A DNA stretch of 64,000 nt, taken from positions 16,618 to 80,617 of the forward strand of contig NZ_SDDZ01000017.1 of NCBI RefSeq assembly GCF_004115975.1. Direction: 5' to 3'. The stretch's first letter is position 1; each line of letters begins with the position of its first letter. Under the pieces are notes generated by a model that saw only the letters and a program-made list of their open reading frames with translations, made no database searches and had not been told where the DNA came from. This DNA comes from Gelidibacter gilvus. GTDB taxonomy: Bacteria; Bacteroidota; Bacteroidia; Flavobacteriales; Flavobacteriaceae. Position numbers and translations under genes: made by a program. Of this stretch, positions 35,680 through 44,738 are shown piece after piece.

Positions 35680-36416
35680 TAGCTTAACATCATTTGGGTT
35701 AATATATAGTTGAGTAGAATAATTGCCACACTCGTCCAGACGAAAGAGGTGGTACTTGCTTTACCAACTTCCAAAGCGCCACCTTTCATATAGTAGCCAT
35801 AATAGGATGGAATAGTTGCCAATAAAAAAGCAAAAACGAAAGTCTTAATAAATGCATAGGTCATATGAAACGGAATAAAGTCCATTTGGATACCCGCGAT
35901 ATAATCATCTAAAGAAACAAATCCTCCAATAACAGAAGCGGCCAATCCCCCAAGAATTCCTAAAAACATAGCAATAGAAATTAAAAACGGATATAACATC
36001 AGTGCAACAAATTTAGGAAACACCAAGTAGTTTATGGCATTGATTCCCATCACTTCTAAGGCATCAATTTGCTCGGTAACGCGCATGGTTCCGATACTTG
36101 AGGTGATAAAAGACCCAACCTTTCCTGCCATAATAATGGAAATGAAGGTTGGTGCAAACTCTAAAATGACCGACTGTCGAGTGGCAAATCCTACCAAGGT
36201 TTTTGGAATGAGTGGACTGGTCATGTTCAACGCCGTTTGGATGGTTACAACACCTCCAACAAAAAATGCGATAAAAGCGACAATCCCGAGAGAATTAATG
36301 ATTAAATCATCAATATCCTTAAAAATTAAATGCCGCATAACCGACCATTTGGTAGGTTTGCGGAACATTTCTTTTATCATCAAAAAATATTGACCAATAT
36401 TATGTAGGTAGCTCAT
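35679..36416 (-). CDS. MlaE-family ABC transporter permease
   Basis: The product has 245 residues and about five membrane helices, with the MlaE family pattern: FFVGGVVTIQTALNM, TRQSVILEFAPTFISIIMAGKVGSFITSSIGTMRVTEQIDALEVMGINAINYLVFPK (the typical E...A..P..AGRVGS block in variant form), and LFLGI-type helices later. It is the first gene of the operon with the ATPase 35679. It moves lipids between inner membrane and a periplasmic MCE protein that must be encoded elsewhere. Confidence 0.9.
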   Translation of the reverse strand: MSYLHNIGQYFLMIKEMFRKPTKWSVMRHLIFKDIDDLIINSLGIVAFIAFFVGGVVTIQTALNMTSPLIPKTLVGFATRQSVILEFAPTFISIIMAGKVGSFITSSIGTMRVTEQIDALEVMGINAINYLVFPKFVALMLYPFLISIAMFLGILGGLAASVIGGFVSLDDYIAGIQMDFIPFHMTYAFIKTFVFAFLLATIPSYYGYYMKGGALEVGKASTTSFVWTSVAIILLNYILTQMMLS

Positions 36417-36497
36417 ATGATATTTTGTTACTGCTAAAGTAAAGAAAACTGTGACTTATTTAACCTCATTTTAAATTTTTCATTCTTTAAAAAGCTG

Positions 36498-36505
36498 TAT
36501 TTTTG
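36498..36505 (+). promoter_or_regulatory. -7 promoter element of pafA
   Basis: TATTTTTG is a full TAnnTTTG match 24 bp before the pafA ATG at 36530. Confidence 0.5.
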
Positions 36506-36529
36506 ATATTTATATCCAACTTTATTATT

Positions 36530-38197
36530 ATGAAAAATTTAATTACCAGTATTCTTCTCGCGATGTTTTTTGTATCCACCTTTCAAGCACAACAAGCGAA
36601 TTCCAAAAACAAGACCAACAAAGATAATACTATTCAAACGCAACCAAAATTAATTGTTGGCATTGTTGTAGACCAAATGCGTTATGATTATTTGACCCGT
36701 TTTTACGATAAATATGGCGATGGTGGTTTTAAACGTATGATGAATGAAGGATTCAATTGTAAAAATCATCATTTTGACTATGTGCCCACCTATACAGGTC
36801 CAGGTCATGCTTCTGTGTATACCGGAACTCCTCCAAAATATCATGGCATTATAGGCAATGATTGGTACGATAAAGAAATCAAATCATCTGTATACTGCGC
36901 TGGTGATGCTAGTGTACAATCTATTGGTACAACACATGCCGCTGGTAAGATGTCGCCACACCGAATGAAAACGACAACTTTTGCTGATGAAAATCGATTA
37001 TTTACGCAAATGCGAGGAAAGACCATTGGAATCGCACTTAAAGATAGAGGCGCAATTCTTCCTGCCGGCCATACCGCAAATGCAGCCTATTGGTTCCATG
37101 GCGCAGATGAAGGACGCTGGATTTCAAGTACATTTTATATGACTGAATTACCAAAATGGGTTCAAGATTTCAATAATTCCAATCAAGCAAACTCCTATTT
37201 TAAAGAATGGAATACCTTATATGATATATCAACCTATACCGAAAGTGCTCCTGATGACAACACGTTTGAAGGCGGATTTAAAGGTAAGGAGACCGCAACC
37301 TTTCCTTACGACTTGATGGCATTGAAAGACAAGAACGGCGGATTTGAAATTCTTAAAGCAACGCCTTATGGTAATAATTTGACAACTGACTTTGCATTGG
37401 CTGCTATTGACGGTGAAGGCTTGGGGAAAGATGAATTTACAGATGTTTTGGCGATAAGTTACTCAAGTCCAGATTATGTAGGACATAATTTTGGGGTAAG
37501 TTCTAAAGAAGTCCAAGATACTTATTTGCGTCTTGATAAAGACCTGGAGCGATTGTTCAAGGGCTTGGATGCTAAGGTTGGAAAAGGAAATTACACGGTT
37601 TTCTTAACGGCAGATCATGCGGCTGTTGAAGTGCCATCTTACTTGAAAAGTTTAAAGATTCCTGCAGGTTATGTTGACAACAAAACATTCAGGGAAAAAG
37701 TCCGTGCCTTTTTAAATACAGCATATAAAGCCGATGACCTTGTAGAAAACATCAGTAATAATCAGATTTTCTTAAATAGGACGAAATTATATGAAATGGG
37801 TCTAAAGCTTGAAGACGTTCAGCAAGCCATCATCAATGAAATCATCACCTACGAACATATCGATAAGGCATATACGGGAGTGTCAATGACGCAAACCTCC
37901 TTTACTACAGGAATTGAAGGATTGATCCAAAACGGATACAACCAAAGACGATCAGGAGATGTTATTTATGTTTTTGACCCTGCCTTTCTATCTTATAGTT
38001 TAACGGGGTCCTCTCATGGGTCTTCATTCAACTATGATACACACGTGCCCCTTTTGCTTTTCGGAAACGGGATAAAACACGGTCAGACTTTGAAAAAAAC
38101 GCATATCACCGATATTGCTCCAACCATGTCTGCAATTTTGGGGATTAGCTTCCCAAATGCTGCCACCGGTCAACCTTTAGAATTTGTTTTAGAGTAG
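36530..38197 (+). CDS. pafA: alkaline phosphatase PafA
   Basis: The product has 555 residues from MKNLITSILLAMFFVSTFQ, a signal peptide; a longer frame opens 27 bp upstream without benefit. Nucleophile Thr lies in VPTYTGPGHASVYTGTPPK, and the metal-ligand motifs VVDQMRYDYL, SSPDYVGHNFG and LTADHAAVE are all present. PafA is the phosphate-insensitive, calcium-activated phosphatase of Bacteroidota, exported to the periplasm. It is followed 4 bp later by the nuclease gene; no Pho-box was identified. Confidence 0.94.
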   Translation: MKNLITSILLAMFFVSTFQAQQANSKNKTNKDNTIQTQPKLIVGIVVDQMRYDYLTRFYDKYGDGGFKRMMNEGFNCKNHHFDYVPTYTGPGHASVYTGTPPKYHGIIGNDWYDKEIKSSVYCAGDASVQSIGTTHAAGKMSPHRMKTTTFADENRLFTQMRGKTIGIALKDRGAILPAGHTANAAYWFHGADEGRWISSTFYMTELPKWVQDFNNSNQANSYFKEWNTLYDISTYTESAPDDNTFEGGFKGKETATFPYDLMALKDKNGGFEILKATPYGNNLTTDFALAAIDGEGLGKDEFTDVLAISYSSPDYVGHNFGVSSKEVQDTYLRLDKDLERLFKGLDAKVGKGNYTVFLTADHAAVEVPSYLKSLKIPAGYVDNKTFREKVRAFLNTAYKADDLVENISNNQIFLNRTKLYEMGLKLEDVQQAIINEIITYEHIDKAYTGVSMTQTSFTTGIEGLIQNGYNQRRSGDVIYVFDPAFLSYSLTGSSHGSSFNYDTHVPLLLFGNGIKHGQTLKKTHITDIAPTMSAILGISFPNAATGQPLEFVLE

Positions 38198-38201
38198 TCC
38201 A

Positions 38202-39005
38202 TTGAGTAAAAGAAATCTATATAGTCTAATTGCCATCCTGCTTGTTTTAGGAGTTTATGGCTATGAGTATTTTTTAAAGGAAGAAGAATCTTCCGGTTAT
38301 ATAAAGGAAGGCTCTCGTATCAAATCTGATACGAGAGCCTTCTTTTTGCCTATAAGTACAACCGGACAAGTGATACATCATCAAGGCTACTCACTTTCAT
38401 ATAGTGAGCCTCATGAACAGGCCGAATGGGTGGCGTATGAACTAAATAAGTCACATCTTGGAAGATCCAACTTCAAGCGGCCTTATTTTGAAATTGATCA
38501 CGCTGTCAAAACTGGTGCCGCAAGTTGGCGGAATTATAAGAACTCGGGATATGATCGCGGGCATTTGATTCCCGCGGGAGATAGAACCTACGATAAGGAA
38601 GCCTATGATGAAACTTTTCTGACCAGTAATATCAGTCCGCAAGACCGCGATTTCAACGCTGGGATTTGGAATACATTAGAACAACAAGTTCGTTATTGGG
38701 CAAAGAAATATGATGGTGTTTTTGTGGTGACCGGTGGTGTCCTCAAAGGCAATCTGAAAACGATAGGAAACGAAAAAGTTGCAGTTCCAGAACTGTTTTA
38801 TAAGATTATTTATGATCCCGATAATCAAAAGATGATCGCTTTTGTGATGCCGAATAAAGATTCGAAAGAACCTTTATATAATTTTGTGGTGTCTGTGGAT
38901 TCGGTCGAAGTACTTACTGGAATTGATTTTTTCCCAGAACTTGAAGATGAACTCGAAGATAAATTGGAAGCTATGGACAGTTATAGGAACTGGGGTTTAA
39001 ATTGA
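38202..39005 (+). CDS. DNA/RNA non-specific endonuclease, membrane-anchored, TTG start
   Basis: The product has 267 residues. The catalytic DRGH motif is at 118-121 in SGYDRGHLIPAGDRTY, and FLTSNISPQDRDFNAGIWN holds the second metal-site Asn; KRPYFEIDH is also typical. An N-terminal span (NLYSLIAILLVLGVYGYEYF, about 5-24) anchors or exports it. The start is TTG at 38202; no ATG gives this N-terminus. A perfect terminator-like hairpin lies in codons 36-49. It is probably co-transcribed with pafA, serving nucleic-acid and phosphate scavenging; this is inference. Confidence 0.87.
   Translation: MSKRNLYSLIAILLVLGVYGYEYFLKEEESSGYIKEGSRIKSDTRAFFLPISTTGQVIHHQGYSLSYSEPHEQAEWVAYELNKSHLGRSNFKRPYFEIDHAVKTGAASWRNYKNSGYDRGHLIPAGDRTYDKEAYDETFLTSNISPQDRDFNAGIWNTLEQQVRYWAKKYDGVFVVTGGVLKGNLKTIGNEKVAVPELFYKIIYDPDNQKMIAFVMPNKDSKEPLYNFVVSVDSVEVLTGIDFFPELEDELEDKLEAMDSYRNWGLN
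38307..38347 (+). terminator. terminator-shaped hairpin inside the nuclease coding region
   Basis: A perfect 16-bp stem, GAAGGCTCTCGTATCA with its exact complement, closes loop AATC and is followed by TTTTT. It is indistinguishable from an intrinsic terminator, yet lies in codons 36-49 of the nuclease. It could end most pafA transcripts, or be an attenuator. Confidence 0.7.
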
Positions 39006-39262
39006 TGAAATAGGTTCAAGATTCAAGATTCAAGATCCAAGAACCTAGATTCTAGACTCCAGGATATAAAAAGATTTCATCTCCAATGCCATCCCAAGTC
39101 TTGATTCCCGCCTTCAAAAAATTTACGGACGGGCAGGCTTGATTATAAAAGCGCAGCGGTCTTGATTCTTTTTTTTAATAATTTAGATTCAATCGAACGA
39201 CACTTAGTCTTTCATGCCGTCCAAAGTCTTGATTCTAAAAGCGCAGCGGTCTTGATTCTTAT
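39006..39262. repeat. intergenic repeats after the nuclease gene
   Basis: Short tandem copies of CAAGATT(C) occur at about 39011-39040. The 22-base sequence AAAGCGCAGCGGTCTTGATTCT occurs twice, at 39149 and 39238, about 90 bp apart. No gene is seen in the 265-bp gap. Confidence 0.65.
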
Positions 39263-39270
39263 TTAAAATC

Positions 39271-40455
39271 TCACTCCCGATAAATCTCCAAAAACTCTCG
39301 ATCCGCTCGATTTTCATAAAGCTCTAGCAATTTTTTCTTGCCGTTTTCACCTAATTTCTGTCGTAAGTTTGGGTTGGCAATCAATCGTTTTAATTCGGTT
39401 TTAAACTCTTCTTTTGTTTCATAGAGTAACCCACATTCTGCGCTTTCAATAAGTTCTTGTTGTGCTTTACATTTTGTGGCCAAAATTGGAATTTCGCCAT
39501 ACATATACTGAAATAACTTATTGGCAACGCCAGAATCGTGTTGGGCATTGACTTGAAATGGTGCCAAGCCAATGGTTATTTTTTTAAGATAGGCGGGAAG
39601 GTATTTTACATCTGCCCAAGGAATATAGGTGAGATGGTCTTTTAAAATTGGGTGGTCAATATAACTCTGAAATAGGGTTTTATCTGCTTTATCTGTCGGA
39701 CCGATAATGAGGGTGTGGAATTGATTTCCTTCTTCTAAAAGTTCAATCATCCATGGCAAAATGTCCATAATTCCCCGACGTTTGGCGACGACGCCAAAAT
39801 AAAATAGGGTGGGTAGTTTAGAATCAAATTCAACGTCATAGTCATTTTTTTCAAAGGTCTGAAAACTTTCAAAATCGGGCATATTGGGATGCACATAAAT
39901 GGATTCCGACTTTAGAAATGCAAATCTCTCAAGCAGATTTTGCTTAAAAGAAGTGCTCAATACGATAACACGGTCAGCATAATTTAAATACTCGCCCTCT
40001 TTTTTATACCATTTTTGTGGTTGAACCACATATTTTCGCCAGCCTTTAACGGCCCATTCATATGAGTTTATGGCTGCAGGATAGTTTTCGTGCAAATCTA
40101 AGGTGAGAGGGATATTTCGCGTTGATTTTTGAATGCCTTTCTTAGCAGCTTTGGCTAAATATAAATCATGGACATGAAGCGCATCTAAATTATTATTTGT
40201 GATGAATTGGGTGATGTTATTTTTCCATAGCCGTTCATAAAACTTGAAATTCGTACTTAATAACACAAATAAATCTCTAAGTTTCCTATGGATCCGGACT
40301 CTATTTACTGTTAAATCAGGATAGGTTTTATAAGTATTTTTGAAATCAAAACAGAGTACAAAAATGGTATGGCCTTCATCTTGAAGTAAACGGATTTCCT
40401 TTTGAACACGATGGTCATGATCAAACTCATTGTCTACAACAACGCCAATGTTCAT
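39271..40455 (-). CDS. glycosyltransferase (GT4-like)
   Basis: The product has 394 residues. The N-terminal half has VVVDNEFDHDHRVQKEIRLL and HVHDLYLAKAAKKG, typical of the GT-B sugar-acceptor domain; the C-terminal half has VVAKRRGIMDILPWMIELL, and KLFQYMYGEIPILATKCKAQQELIESAECGLL with the family's P-F-E..A.GxP variant region. Sugar and acceptor are unknown. It lies one base downstream of the KAS III-type gene, so the two form a likely operon in surface-glycolipid or polysaccharide synthesis. Confidence 0.87.
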   Translation of the reverse strand: MNIGVVVDNEFDHDHRVQKEIRLLQDEGHTIFVLCFDFKNTYKTYPDLTVNRVRIHRKLRDLFVLLSTNFKFYERLWKNNITQFITNNNLDALHVHDLYLAKAAKKGIQKSTRNIPLTLDLHENYPAAINSYEWAVKGWRKYVVQPQKWYKKEGEYLNYADRVIVLSTSFKQNLLERFAFLKSESIYVHPNMPDFESFQTFEKNDYDVEFDSKLPTLFYFGVVAKRRGIMDILPWMIELLEEGNQFHTLIIGPTDKADKTLFQSYIDHPILKDHLTYIPWADVKYLPAYLKKITIGLAPFQVNAQHDSGVANKLFQYMYGEIPILATKCKAQQELIESAECGLLYETKEEFKTELKRLIANPNLRQKLGENGKKKLLELYENRADREFLEIYRE

Positions 40456-40456
40456 T

Positions 40457-41515
40457 TTAATACTGATAAACTATCGCATTGATATGCATTCCACCGCCCA
40501 CGCTGGCAAACATAATGATGTCGCCTTTGGAGAGGGAATGGTTTTCTAATTTGTTATTTCTGACCAAATCAAATAAGGTAGGAATGGTGGCTACAGAACT
40601 GTTTCCCAATTCCTGAATGCTCATCGGCATAATTCCCTCAGGGATTTCAGTGTTATAAAGTTTGTAGAAACGCTTTAATATAGCTTCATCCATTTTTTCG
40701 TTGGCCTGATGTATGAATATTTTTTTAACCTCTTTAATGTCCCTGCCGCTTTTATCCAAACAGGTCTTCATTGCCAAAGGCACATTATTTAATGCAAATT
40801 CATAGATTTTTCGGCCGTCCATTTTAAGGTAACGCGTATCAGCACACAAATCCTTATTATTTGAACTTCCAAAATACAAATAATAGGCTTCATCATAAGT
40901 GAAACTTCCAGTTTCGTGGGCTAAAATACCACCTTCTTCATCTGTCTCCTGGACGATTGTTGCACCAGCACCATCACTATAAATCATGGAGTCACGATCG
41001 TGCTTGTCCACCACTCTGGAAAGTGTTTCAGATCCAATAACCAAACATTTTTTGGCAATCCCTGCCTTTATAAAAGCATTGGCCTGTATGACGCCTTCAA
41101 TCCATCCTGGACAGCCAAAGAGGATATCATAGGCGACGCATTTCGAGCTTTTAATTCGTAAACTGTGTTTCACACGTGATGCTAAACAGGGTAAAACATC
41201 GGTTTGGATGGTATTGTGTTTGACGTCGCCAAAGTTATGGGCCATGATGATATAATCTAATTCTTCAGGATCAATCTTGGCATCAGCAATAGCCTTTTCA
41301 GCTGCGAAAAAAGCAAGGTCCGAAGAGGTTAAATGGTCAAAGGCATAACGGCGTTCATCAATACCAGTAATCGCTTTGAATTTTTCAATGATTACCGAAT
41401 TGGGATGTGGCAAACTGGAGCCATCGGCATTTAGAAAATGGTGTTGCCCGAAACTTTCATTTTTCTCAATGCTAGTTGGTATGTAGCTACCAGTGCCTGT
41501 AATCTTTATTGCCAT
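40457..41515 (-). CDS. 3-oxoacyl-ACP synthase III-like enzyme
   Basis: The product has 352 residues from MAIKITGTGSYIP (ATG at 41515); the frame's upstream start is a TTG. The catalytic triad of KAS III enzymes is visible: Cys in FGCPGWIEGV, His in IFIHQANEKM and Asn in LGNSSVATIP. It condenses an acyl-CoA with malonyl-ACP or performs a related decarboxylative condensation. It may be the housekeeping FabH or a specialised paralogue; its operon with a glycosyltransferase favours the second reading. Sequence contains no acyl-carrier domain. Confidence 0.9.
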   Translation of the reverse strand: MAIKITGTGSYIPTSIEKNESFGQHHFLNADGSSLPHPNSVIIEKFKAITGIDERRYAFDHLTSSDLAFFAAEKAIADAKIDPEELDYIIMAHNFGDVKHNTIQTDVLPCLASRVKHSLRIKSSKCVAYDILFGCPGWIEGVIQANAFIKAGIAKKCLVIGSETLSRVVDKHDRDSMIYSDGAGATIVQETDEEGGILAHETGSFTYDEAYYLYFGSSNNKDLCADTRYLKMDGRKIYEFALNNVPLAMKTCLDKSGRDIKEVKKIFIHQANEKMDEAILKRFYKLYNTEIPEGIMPMSIQELGNSSVATIPTLFDLVRNNKLENHSLSKGDIIMFASVGGGMHINAIVYQY

Positions 41516-41643
41516 TTTATTTGAAGTTTTATTCAATTGACTAATGTACTTAATATTCGTTTTGTTTGTCGTTAAATGTATCCTTTATTAGGAATTTTTG
41601 CCAAATTATCAAAAATATGGCAAGTGCAAATAAAAATCAATAA

Positions 41644-41678
41644 AAAAGCGCTCAAATAATTTTTAAATGAACGCTTTA
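41644..41678 (-). terminator. terminator after gcvP
   Basis: AAAGCG-TCA and TGA-CGCTTT form an imperfect stem, with a following T-run on the minus strand; 26 bp past the gcvP stop. Confidence 0.6.
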
Positions 41679-41703
41679 GGTACTGATTTAAATGACTTAA
41701 AAA

Positions 41704-44553
41704 TTAAGCATCCATGTATTCTTCAATAGGTGCACAGGTACAAATGAGGTTCCTGTCGCCATAAGCATCGTCTACACGTCTTACGGACGGCCAAAACTTA
41801 TTGTCTCTGATATAATCCAATGGATATGCCGCCGCTTCTCTTGAGTATGGGAAATCCCACTGATCTGAAGTAAGCATTGCTAACGTATGTGGAGCGTTTT
41901 TAAGCACATTATTTGGATCATCTTTTGAGGCATTGTCAATTTCTTTTCTGATAGAAATCATGGCATCACAAAAACGATCCATTTCGTCCTTGCTTTCACT
42001 TTCGGTTGGTTCAATCATCAACGTTCCTGCAACTGGGAAGGATACGGTTGGTGCGTGGAATCCATAGTCCATCAAGCGTTTGGCAATGTCGCTAACTTCA
42101 ATGCCATTGTCTTTGAAAGGTCGGCAATCCACAATCATTTCGTGGGCTGCGCGTCCGCGTTCTCCAGAATATAAAGTATCAAACTGTCCTTGCAAACGCT
42201 GTTTGATATAGTTGGCATTTAAAATGGCTGTTTGGGTCGCTTTGGTCAATCCTTCAGCACCTAACATCTTGATATATCCATAAGAGATCAAGCACACCAA
42301 TGAAGAACCAAAAGGCGCTCCAGAAATAGCCGTGATGGCTTTTTCTCCACCAGTTTTGATGATTGGATTTCCTGGTAAAAAAGGTACCAACTGCTCTGCA
42401 ACACAAATAGGACCAACACCCGGACCACCACCTCCATGGGGAATGGCAAAGGTTTTGTGCAAATTGAGATGACAAACGTCTGCGCCAATGTTTCCTGGAT
42501 TGGTCAATCCAACTTGTGCATTCATGTTGGCGCCATCCATATAGACCTGACCGCCATTATCATGAATAATTTGAGTGATTTCCTTAATGGCAGATTCATA
42601 AACGCCGTGGGTTGATGGATAAGTCACCATCAAGCAGGATAAATTATCTTTATGCTTAAGCGCTTTTTCGCGTAAATCGTCAACGTCAATATTGCCTTCT
42701 TCTGTAGATTTGGTCACAACCACTTTCATTCCTGCCATCACTGCACTTGCAGGATTCGTACCATGTGCAGAAGATGGTATCAAACAAATGTTACGATGGC
42801 CTTCATTGCGGGATTCGTGATATGCTTTGATTACCATTAAACCTGCAAACTCACCTTGCGCACCAGAATTTGGTTGTAAAGATGTGCCAGCAAAACCTGT
42901 GATTTCAGTCAGTTGGTCTTCCAAAGCTTTTAAAACGATGTGATAGCCTTCTGCTTGTTCAACTGGGCAGAACGGATGGATCGTGCCCCAATTTGGCCAA
43001 CTCAATGGCAGCATTTCTGCGGCAGCATTAAGTTTCATTGTACAAGAACCCAATGGGATCATGGAATGATTTAGTGATAAATCTTTACGCTCCAACATTT
43101 TGATATAGCGCATCAACTCTGTTTCAGAATGGTGCTTATTGAACACCTCCATGGTCATAAACTCCGACTGACGCTGTAAGTTCTTGTCAATATTATTGGC
43201 ATCCTCAATTTTTGTTAGGACCACCGTATCTTTTTGAATATTTTCAGCGAAAATCGCGATGATTTCGTTGGCATCCTTTAAAGAGGTCGTTTCATTGATG
43301 GAAATCGTTACGGTATCTGCATTTGGATAGTTGAAATTCACTTCGTGACGTTCCGCTATTTTTTTGATTTTATCACCATTCGCTTCAATGTTTATCGTAT
43401 CAAAGAATGATGTGTTCTTTTGGGTGTAGCCCAATTGACTCAATGCTTTTGCGACGCTTGAAGCCGTGTTATGAACTCTAGAGGCAATAAAGTTTAGACC
43501 TTTAGGACCGTGATAAACAGCGTACATGGCTGCCATAACAGCCAATAATACTTGTGCGGTACAAATATTAGACGTCGCTCTATCGCGTTTAATGTGTTGC
43601 TCACGGGTCTGTAATGCCATACGCAAGGCTCTATTCCCATTCATATCCTTGGTCACCCCAATAATACGTCCTGGCAAATCGCGTTTGTATTCATCCTTGG
43701 TTGCAAAATAGGCGGCATGTGGACCTCCATATCCCATTGGGATTCCGAAGCGCTGGGTGGTTCCAACAACTACGTCGGCGCCAAATTTACCTGGAGCTTC
43801 CAATTTCACCAAACTTAAAATATCCGCAGCAACTGCTACTTTTATCTGATTCGCATTTGCTTTTTCAATGAACGATTTGATATCGCTTACCAACCCGTCT
43901 TTTCCTGGATACTGTAAGATAGCACCGAAAAACTCTGATGAAAAATCAAATTCAGCTTCATTTCCAACTACCAATTCAATGCCAATAGGTGCAGACCTGG
44001 TTTGCAATAAAGACAAGGTTTGAGGTAAAATCGCATCAGAAACAAAAAACTTATTGACGTCATCTTTCTTTTGATCACGCTCACGAACAGCAAACAACAA
44101 GCTCATAGCTTCTGCGGCGGCCGTACTTTCGTCAAGTAAAGAAGCATTGGCAATTTCCATCCCGGTCAAGTCGGTCACCATGGTTTGGAAATTTAAAAGC
44201 GCTTCCAATCTCCCTTGTGCAATTTCAGCTTGATAAGGTGTATAGGCGGTATACCAACCCGGATTTTCCAGAACGTTCCGCTGAATAACCGCAGGAACGA
44301 TGGTAGGGTGATAGCCTAAACCAATATAGGATTTAAAAATTTTATTCTTTTTTGAAAGTTCATGAATATGATTGTTGTATTCATACTCAGACATTGGTGC
44401 ATCAAGGTTCAATCCTTTTTTTAATCGGATATTATCTGGAACTGTTTCATAGATCAATTGATCCATACTATCGGCTCCAATGGCTTTGAGCATTAGATTT
44501 TGGTCATTTTCGTCTGGACCAATATGGCGAAGAGCAAAACTGTTTGTATTCAT
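41704..44553 (-). CDS. gcvP: glycine dehydrogenase (decarboxylating), P-protein
   Basis: The product has 949 residues from MNTNSFALRHIGPDENDQN; an upstream in-frame start at 44598 adds 15 residues not found in the family's usual N-terminus. It is the single-chain form, with both halves in one protein. The PLP lysine is in VCHLNLHKTFAIPHGGGGPGVGPI. It decarboxylates glycine and transfers aminomethyl to the lipoyl H-protein in the glycine cleavage system. The H- and T-protein genes are not in the window. Transcribed alone, with a terminator. Confidence 0.96.
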   Translation of the reverse strand: MNTNSFALRHIGPDENDQNLMLKAIGADSMDQLIYETVPDNIRLKKGLNLDAPMSEYEYNNHIHELSKKNKIFKSYIGLGYHPTIVPAVIQRNVLENPGWYTAYTPYQAEIAQGRLEALLNFQTMVTDLTGMEIANASLLDESTAAAEAMSLLFAVRERDQKKDDVNKFFVSDAILPQTLSLLQTRSAPIGIELVVGNEAEFDFSSEFFGAILQYPGKDGLVSDIKSFIEKANANQIKVAVAADILSLVKLEAPGKFGADVVVGTTQRFGIPMGYGGPHAAYFATKDEYKRDLPGRIIGVTKDMNGNRALRMALQTREQHIKRDRATSNICTAQVLLAVMAAMYAVYHGPKGLNFIASRVHNTASSVAKALSQLGYTQKNTSFFDTINIEANGDKIKKIAERHEVNFNYPNADTVTISINETTSLKDANEIIAIFAENIQKDTVVLTKIEDANNIDKNLQRQSEFMTMEVFNKHHSETELMRYIKMLERKDLSLNHSMIPLGSCTMKLNAAAEMLPLSWPNWGTIHPFCPVEQAEGYHIVLKALEDQLTEITGFAGTSLQPNSGAQGEFAGLMVIKAYHESRNEGHRNICLIPSSAHGTNPASAVMAGMKVVVTKSTEEGNIDVDDLREKALKHKDNLSCLMVTYPSTHGVYESAIKEITQIIHDNGGQVYMDGANMNAQVGLTNPGNIGADVCHLNLHKTFAIPHGGGGPGVGPICVAEQLVPFLPGNPIIKTGGEKAITAISGAPFGSSLVCLISYGYIKMLGAEGLTKATQTAILNANYIKQRLQGQFDTLYSGERGRAAHEMIVDCRPFKDNGIEVSDIAKRLMDYGFHAPTVSFPVAGTLMIEPTESESKDEMDRFCDAMISIRKEIDNASKDDPNNVLKNAPHTLAMLTSDQWDFPYSREAAAYPLDYIRDNKFWPSVRRVDDAYGDRNLICTCAPIEEYMDA

Positions 44554-44726
44554 TAATATAGGTGTTGTGTTAGATTCCCGACTGTGCATGAAAGTCAATT
44601 TATTAAACGCTAAACTCTTTGGAATTAGGCGTTTTTTGCAACCGCGAATTTACGGAAATATTGGCCATTTTTCGTTAAGGAAAACTAAAGTTTTTAACCA
44701 ATTGAACGTCTTATTAACACAATGCT

Positions 44727-44734
44727 TATTTTTG
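44727..44734 (+). promoter_or_regulatory. -7 promoter element of the UbiA-like gene, leaderless
   Basis: TATTTTTG is a full TAnnTTTG match only 4 bp before the ATG at 44739; the mRNA is predicted to begin at or near the start codon. Confidence 0.5.
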
Positions 44735-44738
44735 TAAG

